Shown in pieces: positions 11,170 through 21,499 of a stretch of 64,000 nt of DNA. Origin of the DNA: Hyaloscypha bicolor E (taxonomy: Eukaryota > Ascomycota > Leotiomycetes > Helotiales > Hyaloscyphaceae); NCBI RefSeq assembly GCF_002865645.1, contig NW_020194559.1, forward strand, positions 744,001 to 808,000, given 5' to 3'. The notes under the pieces were generated by a model. That model saw only the letters and a program-made list of their open reading frames with translations. It did no database searches and was not told the origin of the DNA. The translations under genes and the position numbers were made by a program. Every line of letters starts with the position of its first letter. Positions within the stretch are counted from its first letter, which is position 1.

Positions 11170-14100
11170 TAATTGAGATTATTATTAAAATAAGAAAAGA
11201 TAAGTATAGGATTAGAATATTAGTTAATTCGGGTATAGAAGCTAATTATATAAAGAGAAAACTAGTTTTAAATATGGGAATTCCGTTAATATTAAGAATA
11301 ACTCTCTTAATTTTACTAGAGGAAACCAGGATCTATTTATATAGAAATTATATTCTTGGAATTATTACCGAGGATATACTAGGAAACCGAAAAAAGGCTA
11401 ATATATATTTTATATTATATAATTTTAATCTAAACTATATTAATCTAATACTTGAATTTCTATAGCTTTACTAGGTTAATTCCCTGATTTCCTTTAGGGA
11501 AATAATATAGAAATATTAGATTTGACTATAGAAAATTGAAGTTCTAAATACTAGGAAGTTTACTAAAGTAGTAAAGTATAAAATATATGTTTTTCTATTA
11601 ATTACCTATCCTATAATAGATAACTAAAGAATTATTACTATTATTATAAATAGAATAGCTATATTTTTCAAGAAGTATTAAAACCTTTTTCAAGTATTCT
11701 CAATAAAGGCTATAAATATATTATTTAACTATTATATAATAGAGTATTATATAAATCTGAAACCAGGATTCCAATTACTATATAGTTCTATATATATTTT
11801 ATTAGAAAGAGAGCTTGAAATTCTTCGGGAATATTTTAATACTAGCTTGAAAAAGAAATAAATCTATTATTCTATTAGCCTAGCTAATATTCCAATTATA
11901 TTTGTTTTAAAGAAAGAAGGCAGCCTATATTTCTATATTAATTATTAGAGTCTAAATAGAATTACTATTAAGAACCGAATACTATTACTACTTATTAGTA
12001 AGATAATAGATAGGCTTTATAAAGTAAAGATATATATAAAGCTAGATTTGAAAGATACTTAATATTAGTTATAAATCCGGAAAGGCAATAAATAGAAAAC
12101 GGTATTTCGAATATACTATAAATATTTTAAATATTATATTATATCTTTTAAACTCTCTAATATTCTAGTAATATTTCAGGTATATATTAACTATATATTA
12201 GTAAGCCTTATAGATATTATTTATATAGTTTATTTAAATAATATTTTAATTTATTTAGAGAACCTAGAATAGTATATAGTAGTAGTCTAATATATATTCG
12301 AGTAATTATAATAATACTAGCTTTTTATAAACTTAATAAAACATAAGTTTTATATAGAAAAGATAGAATTCCTGGGATTTATAATTAGCCCAGATAGTAT
12401 AGAAATAGAAGCTAGCCGGATTATAGTTATTAGGAAATAGCTGGCCCCGAAAAATAATATCCGGAAAATCCAAGTATTTTTGGGTTTTATTAACTTTTAC
12501 TAGAGATTTATTTATAGATATTTTAGGATAATAAAAGAATTAACTAATTTATTAAAAACTAATAAAAAACCGTAATATTATTTTAGCTAAACGAATAAAG
12601 CAGATAAGGTTTTTAGGGAGCTGAAAATTATATTTATAATAGTATTAATTTTTTATTATTTTAATCTAGTTTTAAAAATTTATATAGAAACGAATATTTC
12701 AGGATTTATAATTATAGATATAATTTCCCAGCTTTTTAGTAAAGAGATAGAAGCCAGATAATATCCTATTATCTTTTATTTAAAAAAGATAACTATAATT
12801 AAAAATAGATATAAGATATATAATTCTGAATTTTTGGCTATTATTCTAGTATTCTATACTTAGTAGTATTATCTAATATATATTCGGTATATTATTATTA
12901 TTAAAATAGATTATAATAACTTAAAATATTTTATAATTAAAAGAAAACTAAATGGTTAATAGATAAAATAGATAAAAGAGCTGGCTGCTTTTAATTTCGT
13001 TTTAAAATACCGGCCGGAATATAATAATTCCGCTAATAGACTATTAAGGAGGCTAGACTTTATAATAAATATAGATAAAGATATTTTACTATTTATATTT
13101 TATAATAAGCTATAGAATATAGAATAGAGAGTTCTATAAGTAGTAGTAATAAAATACTATACTATTTTTATAATATTATAATATAAGGCCCAAAAGAAAA
13201 AAGATAAATACTTTTTAATTAATAAAATACTAAAGAATTCCGAAGAGGAAATCTATTTTAGTAATAGAATAATACCAGAAATATTACTATTTGAGTCTAT
13301 TATTAGTATAACTAGTTATAAATAGTATATATTACGGATTTTAGCTATATAGATAACTAGATCTGAAATAATATATAAAAAAAGCAGAAAGATATTACTT
13401 GAACTACTATTATAGTATTAAAGACTCGATCTATTAATATAATACCAGTAATATAAATAGTTCTTAAAAGAGACTTTTATTAGAGCTATTAAGATTTGGG
13501 AACTTAATATATCTAGATTATTAAGATATTAAAATACTATCTATATATTAAATAAGCCGGCTCTTAAAGAAAAATTACTATAAGCTAACTATAATAATTC
13601 TATAAATAGGTATTTTGGAGCTAGTAAAATACTAGAAATTCTTTAGAGAAAGTATTTCTAGTAAAATATAAGAAAGAATATAAAAGACTATATTAGAACT
13701 TATCTTATATATTAATAGACTAAGGTAAAAAGATATTTACTATATAATATATTTAGTTTATTTCCTATCTCCTCTAAGCTATAACAAGAAATTACTATAA
13801 ACTTTATTACGGGACTGTTTTTTTCTAGATTTTATAATAATATATATAATTCTATACTTATTATTATTAATAAATATACGAAAATAATATAATATATTCC
13901 GATTATTAAAGAGATCTCAATTCCTGAGCTAGTAGAGCTATTTATATATTATATTATTAAAGGCTTTAGTATACCTACAGATATAATCTCTAATAGAGGA
14001 TCTGTTTTTATAAATAAGTTTTAGTTAAATCTGTATTTTTATTTAAAGATTTAATAATAGTTAAATATAATATTCTATTTATAAACTAATAAATAAATAG

Positions 14101-14850
14101 AGAATCCAATCCAAACTCTAGAATAATATTTAAGGTATTATATTAGCTATTAATAAAATAACTAGGTAATAAAGCTTACTTTTATAGAATTTATATATAA
14201 TAACTCTATATATTTAATAATAGAAATATTTCTATTTTATATATTATATAGATTCTATTCTAGTATTAAACTATATATTAAGAATAATATTCTAAAAAAA
14301 GAAATACCGGTAATATAGAAAAGAATATAAAGAATTCAAATAGAATAGAAAGTACTAGAGAAGTAATAGTAAAAAGTAGTAAATATATAGAAAAAGTACT
14401 ATAATAAAAAATATATTAATAAAGAGTTTAAAATATATAATAAAGTTATACTTTATATAAAAAATATTCGATAGCTATAACCTAATATAAAGCTAGTAAA
14501 TAGATATCTCGGCTTCTTTAAAGTTCTAGAAATTATAAAAATATATAAATAGATATATTATTTGAAATTACTATTATTATATTAGATCTATAATATTTTT
14601 TATATTTCTCTCTTAAAACCATAATACCTATAAGCTAATACTATAGTAGAACCAGAACTAGTTAAGATTAAAAATAAAAAGGAATTCGAGATAAAATCTA
14701 TTATAGCCTATAAAAAGGGCAGAAAAAAAAGAGAATATTTCATTTATTAGAAGAGCTATTTACTAGTAGATAATATATAAGAACTATTAAGTAATCTAGA
14801 GAATATAGCTTAAGAATTATAAGAATATTTGGAAAAGAGTAATATTATAA
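11170..14850 (+). pseudogene. pol of chromovirus copy 1 (PR-RT-RH-INT-chromodomain)
   Basis: The aspartic protease block reads LVNSG at about 11,219-11,233, where the family has D-S/T-G, so the catalytic Asp is changed to Asn. Reverse transcriptase blocks lie at about 11,880-12,300; the YxDD centre reads YLNN at 12,231-12,242, both aspartates being lost by GAT-to-AAT changes. RNase H follows to about 12,990, integrase at about 13,560-14,300, and a chromodomain (EFE...KGRKK...YF...L.NLEN) at 14,682-14,838. Many TAG/TAA codons interrupt it. Chromodomains direct integration into marked chromatin. Dead copy. Confidence 0.85.
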
Positions 14851-15539
14851 TACTATTAGCTAAATAGAGATATAAAAAATAAATACTTTTATTAGAAAAC
14901 TATTAAAAACCATATATTTATTTTTAGAAAAACTATATAAAAATTATTAAAAACTCTAAAAACTTTAATTTCTATATTCTATAAATATTCTATTTTTATA
15001 ACTACTTTCTATTATTCTTCTTATTATTTTTATTAGAATTCTCTCGAAAAATAGATAGTAAATTGGCCCAGAAAGCTATTAGCTATTAGTAAAAAATAAA
15101 GAGAAAATAAACTTATTTAATACTAAAGAATATTAATTATATTTTTAAGAATACTTTATATTTATATTAAGCTAATAAGAATTACTTAATCTATTTCTTA
15201 GATTATTAAAGAAATCTGTTAGCTTTAAATAATAGCTTTAATATAAGAAGTATATAAAGTTTAATATAAAAGAAAAGTAGTAATAGCCTTTTCTCTTTTG
15301 GGTAAAGACTAGATAAGGTACTTATATATATCTATAGCTTAGAAAAGGCGGTTTAACTATATTATATATATTTAAAGAACCTTAAATAGTATTAGAATAG
15401 GGAATTAAAAAAGGAAATTATAATTTATAGAATTATATTTTTTATTCTTAGAATAGTAGTAATTATATATTAAATAGTTATTATTCTTAATATAAATAAG
15501 GTCGGGAAATTTAGTAATATTCTTGAAATATCGAAAATA

Positions 15540-16245
15540 ATAAAAGTAAATTAAGACTATAGAAGTATTAGCCAAATAGTTAGTAATAGGCTAATAAGTA
15601 CTAAAAGAAGGATTTATCTTAATAAATAAAGAAGTAGAAAAAGAAATTAAAAGAAAGCTTGAAAAAAGCTTAAAGGAACTTAAAAAAGACTTAAAAAAGG
15701 CTTAGAAAAGAAAGATAAGAGATAAAAAAAAGCTAGATATAGTATTATAATTAAAGGAAAAGAAGATTAGTTAATAGAAAAAGAAAAGCCTTTTTATATT
15801 ATTTTTTTCCCGAATAGTAATTATAAATTCGAAACCGGCTTTATATTAGAAATTTCCAGAAATTTCTAAAAAAGAAATTTATAAATAAATTAAAAAATCG
15901 GATTAATTTTTTTAAGCTTTTAGGCCTATAAAATAATAATTTATTTATAAATAGAGGCTAAATTAGAATTTATAAACTAATTAAGAAATCGAATAAGCTT
16001 TATATCTAATAATATATATTATATTTATATTATTTTTATAAGAGGGAATTATTAGAAGTAATTTATAAGTTAATTAGATAGAATTAATAAATTATATCCT
16101 TAATTCTATTATCTAATATAATAATAGAGTAATTATAGAAAGTCTTTAGAGAAAGCTAGTAGCCAGGAAAGTTTCAGGAGAATATTTATAAAGCTATTTG
16201 TAGTTTTCTCAGGCCTTTTAGGAATAAGAGCCTAGAAAAGGAATT
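15540..16245 (+). pseudogene. Lysine-rich ORF relic between pol and 3' LTR
   Basis: After the chromodomain the element carries about 1.4 kb before the 3' LTR. From about 15,540 one plus-strand frame is interrupted only at codons explainable by RIP. It encodes a strongly charged, Lys/Glu-rich, heptad-like segment (near 15,630-15,790) followed by less charged sequence. The inverted copy retains the same region (about 43,900-44,590). It is not a standard gag or pol domain and I do not recognise it. It could be an element-specific extra gene or a captured host fragment. Confidence 0.4.
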
Positions 16246-16247
16246 AA

Positions 16248-16557
16248 TATAATAGATATATATAATAGTATATAGATAAATATTAAATATTATAGATCTA
16301 GTTTTCTATTTTAGATAAAGCTTATAATTGGAATTATATGAATTATATAAAATCGCATTTCCTAATTAAATAAAAGGCTTTATATACTTGACTAAATACT
16401 AGAAAATATATAGGAAGATACTTCTAGCTTTAGAAAGAAGTATTAATTAGTCTTTTATTAAAATTAACTCTTGGAAATTAATTATATTTATAAGTATTAC
16501 TCTATAGCTTATTTATCTTAACTATTTATATATTATCTTACTATTATATATCTTATA
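16248..16557 (+). repeat. 3' LTR of chromovirus copy 1 (RIP-saturated)
   Basis: 310 bp colinear with the 5' LTR but with most C and G in RIP context turned to T and A. Changes occur on both strands. The flank tacct (16,558-16,562) corresponds to cgcct at 9,548-9,552. Confidence 0.9.
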
Positions 16558-17365
16558 TACCTAAAATCCTATAGCTAGATTTATATAACTCTTGAAATTA
16601 GATAGATTTTAAGCTTTATATTAAGAGTTAGTATAAGAAAAAAATATTTATATTATTTAAATAATTCTAGAATAGTTTTAAATAGAATAGAATAGAATTA
16701 GAATAATACTTCTTTAAAATAAAGTAGAATAGAATAGAATAATAAATATATAATTAAAACTATTTCAAATATATATATATATATATTTATTTATAAAGGC
16801 TATATTATATATAAAAGAAGTAAATTAATTACTAATTATAAAAATTCTCTATAGAATATATATTTTTCTTTAGAAACTCTAAGAGCTAATAAGTTATATA
16901 TAATAAAAAAGATATATTTTTTACTTAATTTATTTAGAAAGAAATATAAAATAGGATCTTTTATATTATATAATATATAAGAGAAATATACTTTATTTAC
17001 TTAAGTAAAAAAGAGGCCTAAAATAAGGGTTTCCGCTTATACTTATATTATATATCTTAATACTCTAGCTATTTATCTATATTCTAGAATATTCTAGAAT
17101 AAAATAGAATAGAATTAGAATAGTAACTATATTACTATAGTAGAGTATAAGTAAGGCCTACTACTCTACTCTATTCTATCCTACTCATTTCTCATACTAT
17201 TAAGGATAGGGTGTAAATATATAAGATAAAGCTAGTAAGGATAAGTTTAGGGTCTAACTTTCGTAGTAAAGTCACATGAGCTAAGCCCGACTTTGCGCAC
17301 GTGATACTCGCTAAGAAACCCTGAAAAATCAACGAAATCTAACAAATACGCTCCGCTATACCACA
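16558..17365. other. AT-rich spacer with microsatellites
   Basis: RIP-like composition to about 17,140, then normal composition up to the TPR gene. It contains TAGAA-type tandem repeats (16,675-16,740 and 17,085-17,125) and a TA run near 16,772-16,790. No coding sequence is recognised. The last 200 bases are the 3' flank of the minus-strand TPR gene. Confidence 0.5.
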
Positions 17366-18685
17366 CTACTTATTGGGTTCTTTATAGAAACCATCCACCC
17401 TCAATGCATTGACCTTCCTCTCTATCTCTGCCCTACGCGGATCATCCTGGGCCATTCTCTGAAGAGCCTCCTCACCGAAAGAGATGGCTTTCTGAAGGTC
17501 TTTTGCCTTGCCAAGATCCTTCCTTGCAAGCTTAGCATTGTAGCAGGAAGACAATAAGTCAAGCAGCGCCACTCGCTCCGAATCGTTGGGCACAAGCCAC
17601 TGGGCCGAGACGCCTTTCTCTCCCGCTGAGATAGCTTCTAGAAGGACCTTAACAGCCTCTGCTGCTTGATGCTTATCTGTTGCTTGATACTTCTTGAAAA
17701 GAAAGCCGCAGAGGAGGTAAAGACAATGTGCCCGGGCGGGATCTGCGTCACACAAGACCTTGGATTGTTCCCGGCGACAGTAAATACAGTTATCGAGATC
17801 CTCTTCGTTCAGAGTTTTGGCATATTTTGCGTCGTACTGATCACCCAAGATGCGGATATTCTCTTCCCACTGGAGCTGATTCAAACCCCCCGCTGCCTTA
17901 AGGGCTTTTTGTCCATAGACAATTGCGCTGTTGATTTCCTTGAGTGACTGGGTTTGCTTATAACTGGTGCTACAGCATTTCACAAGGGCGGTGAGACCAT
18001 ACGGATGTTCGGGACAGAGCTGCTCAGATTTGCGCGCAGCATTGGCGGCTTCGTCGATATCGCTGCGCGCCTTGGTCACCTCATACTTGGCCTGGTAGCA
18101 GGCGCTGAGAGCAGAGTAGCCCCAGACTGGCAAGTCTGGGGGCTTTGTAGCGGCTATGCCATCCTTACAGCATTTAATGGCCTTGTCGATGTCTTGTATA
18201 TCTTTTGTCTTCTCAAATTTTGAGATGAGACAATCGCCTAGTGAAAGCATACTGGTCATCCGATACTCGTGGCCAGGTGGTGTAAGGCGGACTGCCTCCT
18301 CGTATAGCTTTTCCGCCCTCTCGAGATTTGCGTCTACCTTCTCCCTTCGGTATTGTTTCATGAGGAGGTCTCCATATGTGATCAAGGTGATCGGTCGATC
18401 CGCGTGTTCTGGCGTTGCCAATGAGATAGCCTCTTCGCAGGCATTGACTGACTCTGTGAAGTCCTGCGCTTTGCCGCTGCGTTCATACAAGTATCCGCCC
18501 CAGCTGCCTCGGTCCCTGAGCAACAGTGCGCGTTTCGGGTGGTCCAGTGGCGCCTCGTCAACTGCCTCGCTCAGAAGGCGGACAGCTAACTGAATTTTCC
18601 CGAGTTTGCCATCCTTCAAAAAGTCGTTTCCTCCGTAACAACCCTGAGCGTGCAGCTTCTCCGCTTTGGACTCGCCACTGCCCAT
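17366..18685 (-). CDS. TPR-repeat protein, possible partner of the gasdermin/CHAT pair
   Basis: A single open frame ending at TAG 17,366-17,368. I place the start at ATG 18,685-18,683 (439 aa); an in-frame ATG at 18,742 would give 458 aa. The protein is a run of helical tetratricopeptide-like repeats, with recurrent D.D.AI...EEA......P..R......LG..L..KY patterns of about 45-50 residues. No enzyme domain is visible. The repeats are of the same kind as in the N-terminal half of the CHAT protease at 21,500. With the inner start, the N-terminus is MGSGESK, which fits an N-myristoylation signal (Gly2, Ser6), so membrane anchoring is possible. It is divergent from the gasdermin-like gene across about 0.8 kb. 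TPR proteins act as scaffolds or sensors; a role in regulating the neighbouring protease is inference. Confidence 0.75.
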   Translation of the reverse strand: MGSGESKAEKLHAQGCYGGNDFLKDGKLGKIQLAVRLLSEAVDEAPLDHPKRALLLRDRGSWGGYLYERSGKAQDFTESVNACEEAISLATPEHADRPITLITYGDLLMKQYRREKVDANLERAEKLYEEAVRLTPPGHEYRMTSMLSLGDCLISKFEKTKDIQDIDKAIKCCKDGIAATKPPDLPVWGYSALSACYQAKYEVTKARSDIDEAANAARKSEQLCPEHPYGLTALVKCCSTSYKQTQSLKEINSAIVYGQKALKAAGGLNQLQWEENIRILGDQYDAKYAKTLNEEDLDNCIYCRREQSKVLCDADPARAHCLYLLCGFLFKKYQATDKHQAAEAVKVLLEAISAGEKGVSAQWLVPNDSERVALLDLLSSCYNAKLARKDLGKAKDLQKAISFGEEALQRMAQDDPRRAEIERKVNALRVDGFYKEPNK

Positions 18686-18742
18686 GATGCTTTGCCAATG
18701 ATGCTGGCAGCTGACGTTTGGGGAGTCGAGTACAGCAGACAA

Positions 18743-19488
18743 GCAACCGTGGATGGAAAGATAGGCACTGAGAAATGATATTTAATGTCGAGTGGCTGCG
18801 TGAAGGGGAAAAAACTTCTGCACATGAAGCCTTGCGACTGCTCGCAAATAAGTACAGCGGAATATTGACCAACTTACATACATCGACTGCATATCTGACA
18901 CCATTGTGACTCGGCTTGTTTGTGGTCCTAGTCCCAATTCAAACCATCCAACGTTTCAGCTTTCTAGGGTATCAAAAGGGGGTGTCTCTTGTTGGTCTGC
19001 GCCTTTCGCACGGTGTCCGCATATTTCTCCTTAACTAGAAAAAATAGGCGAAGGTACATCCCGATCAGAGTCCATATCCAATCGGCAGGCACGGGTTCCC
19101 AATGTGAACTACTCAGCCAGCCACGCCAGCCGTATTTTATTAGCTGAAGCACTCGTAATGCGTTATTCTTGGGCATCAGAGCCAGCAGCCCGATGTCGCT
19201 GTCACAAGGCTGTACGTATTGAGTGGATGGTTGGTCCCCAATGTAACCGCGTCAGCCGTGCGAGCCGTCTTTAATTGCTGCAGTACTCATGCATTATTCC
19301 TGGGCATCAGAGCCAGCAGCCCAATGTTGTTGTCACATGGCTGTATGTATTGAGTGGGTGGTTGGGAGCTTGTAAGTAACTGCTTATTTACAGCAGCTTT
19401 GGTGAACAAGGGGAACAACGTCGATGCTAATTCATCTCATACAAAGAACAAAACAACATCGAAAAACACGGGCTCTAATAGCACAACA
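18743..19488. promoter_or_regulatory. Shared divergent promoter region of TPR and gasdermin-like genes
   Basis: Normal-GC intergenic stretch between two divergent genes, with no convincing coding sequence. It contains an imperfect tandem duplication (19,098-19,365). A GTAAGT at 19,372 and a 'ctaatag' at 19,475-19,481 could delimit a 110-base intron in the 5' leader of the gasdermin-like gene, ending eight bases before its ATG; this is only a possibility. Confidence 0.4.
19098..19365. repeat. Imperfect tandem duplication, two units of about 130-139 bp
   Basis: Unit A (19,098-19,236) and unit B (19,237-19,365) both begin cccaatgt and both contain gggcatcagagccagcagccc. They differ partly by C/T and G/A changes. 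On the minus strand both units read the same short peptide frame (GLLALMP followed by K/R-NNA), but only unit A stays open. Confidence 0.75.
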
Positions 19489-20340
19489 ATGAGCAAGTAC
19501 TTCGTCCCAGGTGTTGCACCTCTTCGCGAGGCGTTCCAGCTTGCATCCCTCATCCCACACCTGAAGCAAGCAGAACAAGATGGATTCCCAACCCCGAGGC
19601 ACAAGGCCGGTGAGGATTATCCCGAGTTGACTGAGCCCTTGGATTACCGAGTACAGCCGCAGGTGAACCTGGGCAAGCTCTTGGAGGAATCCAACGACAA
19701 CACCTTCAAAGCAAAGGTCACGAAGATTCTGTCTACTTCGTTCGGAAAGTCCTCGTCCAACACGAATTGGCTCGGGCCATGTGAGGTGCGAAAGTACACG
19801 CTCATCAACCCCAAGCTTCTGTTCAAAGATCTCATCAAGTGCGACTCCGTGCGGGAGTGGTTACAAGACGCAATCGAGGACGGGGTCACGAAGGTGTATT
19901 TTGTTGTCGGCTACTACACTGTTCTCGATGCGACAATACTTGACAGCACTCAACAGAGCTCTAACTACGGAGTGAAAACCGACGTCCCTGTGGGGGACAT
20001 TGTGACTCATGGAGCGACCGCGCTTATCCCTGGAATGCTGGATCTGGATGTGGGCGGCTCTGTTGAGCACAAGGTTGGCCACACTACGTCTCGGGCTTCG
20101 TATCTCCAGGGCGAGCGAGTATACGCCTTCTGCTATCGCAAGGTCAAGTTTAGCATCTTCCCTTTGGGGAGCAGAGCGGCGTCCGCAAAACTCCAGCAAG
20201 ACAACTGCTGGTCTCTCACGGCAGATAACAGGGGCGAGGAGGACGGAGAAGACGACGAGGGTTTACAAGTTGATCTAGAGGACAACGAAGAGGCTGGGCA
20301 GGACATCTTTGAGGTCGCTGGAGAGGATGATTCCGATTGA
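19489..20340 (+). CDS. Gasdermin-like pore-forming cell-death protein
   Basis: 283 aa from ATG 19,489, chosen because it has a good context (acaacaATGa) and matches the length of fungal gasdermin-like proteins (about 260-280 aa); an upstream in-frame ATG at 19,354 adds 45 low-complexity residues. Residues 1-225 fit a gasdermin N-terminal domain. The strand KVYFVVGYYTVLDATI (135-150) is followed by a Gly-rich loop (about 152-205) and a second strand GERVYAFCYRKVKFS (208-222). This is the pattern of the second membrane-inserting hairpin of animal gasdermins (LYVVTEV... and ...AFRV.QL). The loop includes a Gly-Gly and small residues. The tail (about 226-283) is short and very acidic, where animal proteins have a large inhibitory domain. 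Fungal homologues are activated by proteolytic removal of such a short tail, then oligomerise in the plasma membrane and kill the cell. A CHAT protease gene lies 1.2 kb downstream on the same strand. Intact, RIP-free. The family call is by pattern, not by a search. Confidence 0.72.
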   Translation: MSKYFVPGVAPLREAFQLASLIPHLKQAEQDGFPTPRHKAGEDYPELTEPLDYRVQPQVNLGKLLEESNDNTFKAKVTKILSTSFGKSSSNTNWLGPCEVRKYTLINPKLLFKDLIKCDSVREWLQDAIEDGVTKVYFVVGYYTVLDATILDSTQQSSNYGVKTDVPVGDIVTHGATALIPGMLDLDVGGSVEHKVGHTTSRASYLQGERVYAFCYRKVKFSIFPLGSRAASAKLQQDNCWSLTADNRGEEDGEDDEGLQVDLEDNEEAGQDIFEVAGEDDSD

Positions 20341-21499
20341 GACGAAGAGGAATGAATGCTAGGGGGCAACCGAATCGTTGAGACTATCATTTGCAAACTA
20401 GCTGCTAGGATGATGAGATTTTAATTATATAAGTTGTCAGTTATTCAGTCAGTTAGCCAGAACGATAGAATTTAATAAGTCATTCAGCTAAAGAATCGTC
20501 TAGCTGATTAGTGCTTATTAGCTAGAAATTTAAAATTTAGCCTATTTTATCCCAAAAACGCTCGATTTGAGCTTCCTTTCTCTTAGGGATATTAAATATC
20601 AACAATTACCTAAGTCTAATATATATATAATAAGTATAAGCTCTTCTTATACACCTTAGTCAAAGTAGAAGGTACTTAAAAGTTCAATTGTGAAGATATA
20701 CTTCTTTTACAAATTTTTACATACAAATATTGTCTGTGCGTGTAAATTCAGCGGCTGATAAGCCGAAAGTAGTTGGCCAGTCAGTTGAATGCCGCGTAGG
20801 CCTTCAGCCGATGACTGACTGACGTGTTCATCACCCTAGTAGCTGGTTAGCCGAGGCTTTGCTGTTTGTACGTGAACGGAGTAGTAAATTCTGTGCCGGT
20901 ATTTCTACCCGAAACGGGACTGGAAGTGTCCTCGAAGAAATCGAAACTCGGTGAGGTGATGGATCAATGAAGACATTTGACTCGTCAGCGAAGGTTTCAG
21001 CTGAAGGGGAAGCCGGCAAGCCATCCGGCACCACATGCGCAGTCTAACTAATGCACTCCCTCATATTTTCCTGTGGCTGCCAGGGCTGAACATTGTGCTG
21101 GCCGCCTACACACGGGTGAACATCGACGTGACCACAAAGCCGCTGTCGGAGGCTTCCCGAGCTGGATTCATTTATTAGCATCGCGATGGTTCAGTCCGAT
21201 GCAGCTGACTGCAGTACATGGACTGACGGCCCACCTGAGCGACTACTAATTCTGCTTCGTCCCATAATCCCTCTCGCCCGCCGTGAGTATTCCTCTTAAT
21301 TATGGCTAAGAAAAAAAAAAGCCGAACTCTCTCTCCAGGTTCAAGTTTTCGTGCCAAGCGACTTGCTACGGAAAACCTTTACTGAGTAAGCTCAGAGCAC
21401 CAGACCAGCGCGCAAAACGAAGCACACGAGCTGACTACTGTAGCAAGACCTTCAACAGCTGATCGTCGCCCTCGATCAGAACGGCCGCGTTGATCAAAA
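20341..21499. other. Intergenic region between gasdermin-like and CHAT genes
   Basis: The middle (about 20,410-20,740) is AT-rich with some RIP-like texture. The rest has normal GC. CAGTCAGT-type motifs occur at 20,444-20,456, 20,780-20,790 and 20,810-20,822 in both orientations, suggesting an old small terminal-repeat element, but no clear ends or target duplication. The last few hundred bases are the presumed promoter and leader of the CHAT gene. No coding region is supported. Confidence 0.45.

Larger units (their letters stand above)
9553..16557 (+). mobile_element. Ty3/gypsy chromovirus, copy 1 (RIP-mutated)
   Basis: A 7,005-bp LTR retrotransposon with 310-bp LTRs at both ends. It is flanked by cgcct on the left and tacct on the right, which match as a 5-bp target duplication if C-to-T and G-to-A changes are allowed. 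The order of recognisable parts is Gag with zinc knuckle, aspartic protease, reverse transcriptase, RNase H, integrase and chromodomain, which is the Ty3/gypsy order; the chromodomain marks a chromovirus. Stops throughout arise from RIP. The left LTR and first 250 bases of the interior are nearly unmutated while the rest is saturated. An inverted copy with the same LTR lies at 43,585-50,555. Confidence 0.92.

Noticed and set aside
18964..19176. 70-codon minus-strand open frame upstream of the TPR gene
   Set aside because: Lies in the duplicated promoter segment, the second copy is stopped, and no splice path to the TPR gene is evident. Kept only as a remark under the duplication.
20430..20830. 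Miniature inverted-repeat transposon suggested by CAGTCAGT/ACTGACTG motifs
   Set aside because: The motifs are short and do not form aligned terminal arms, and no target duplication was found.
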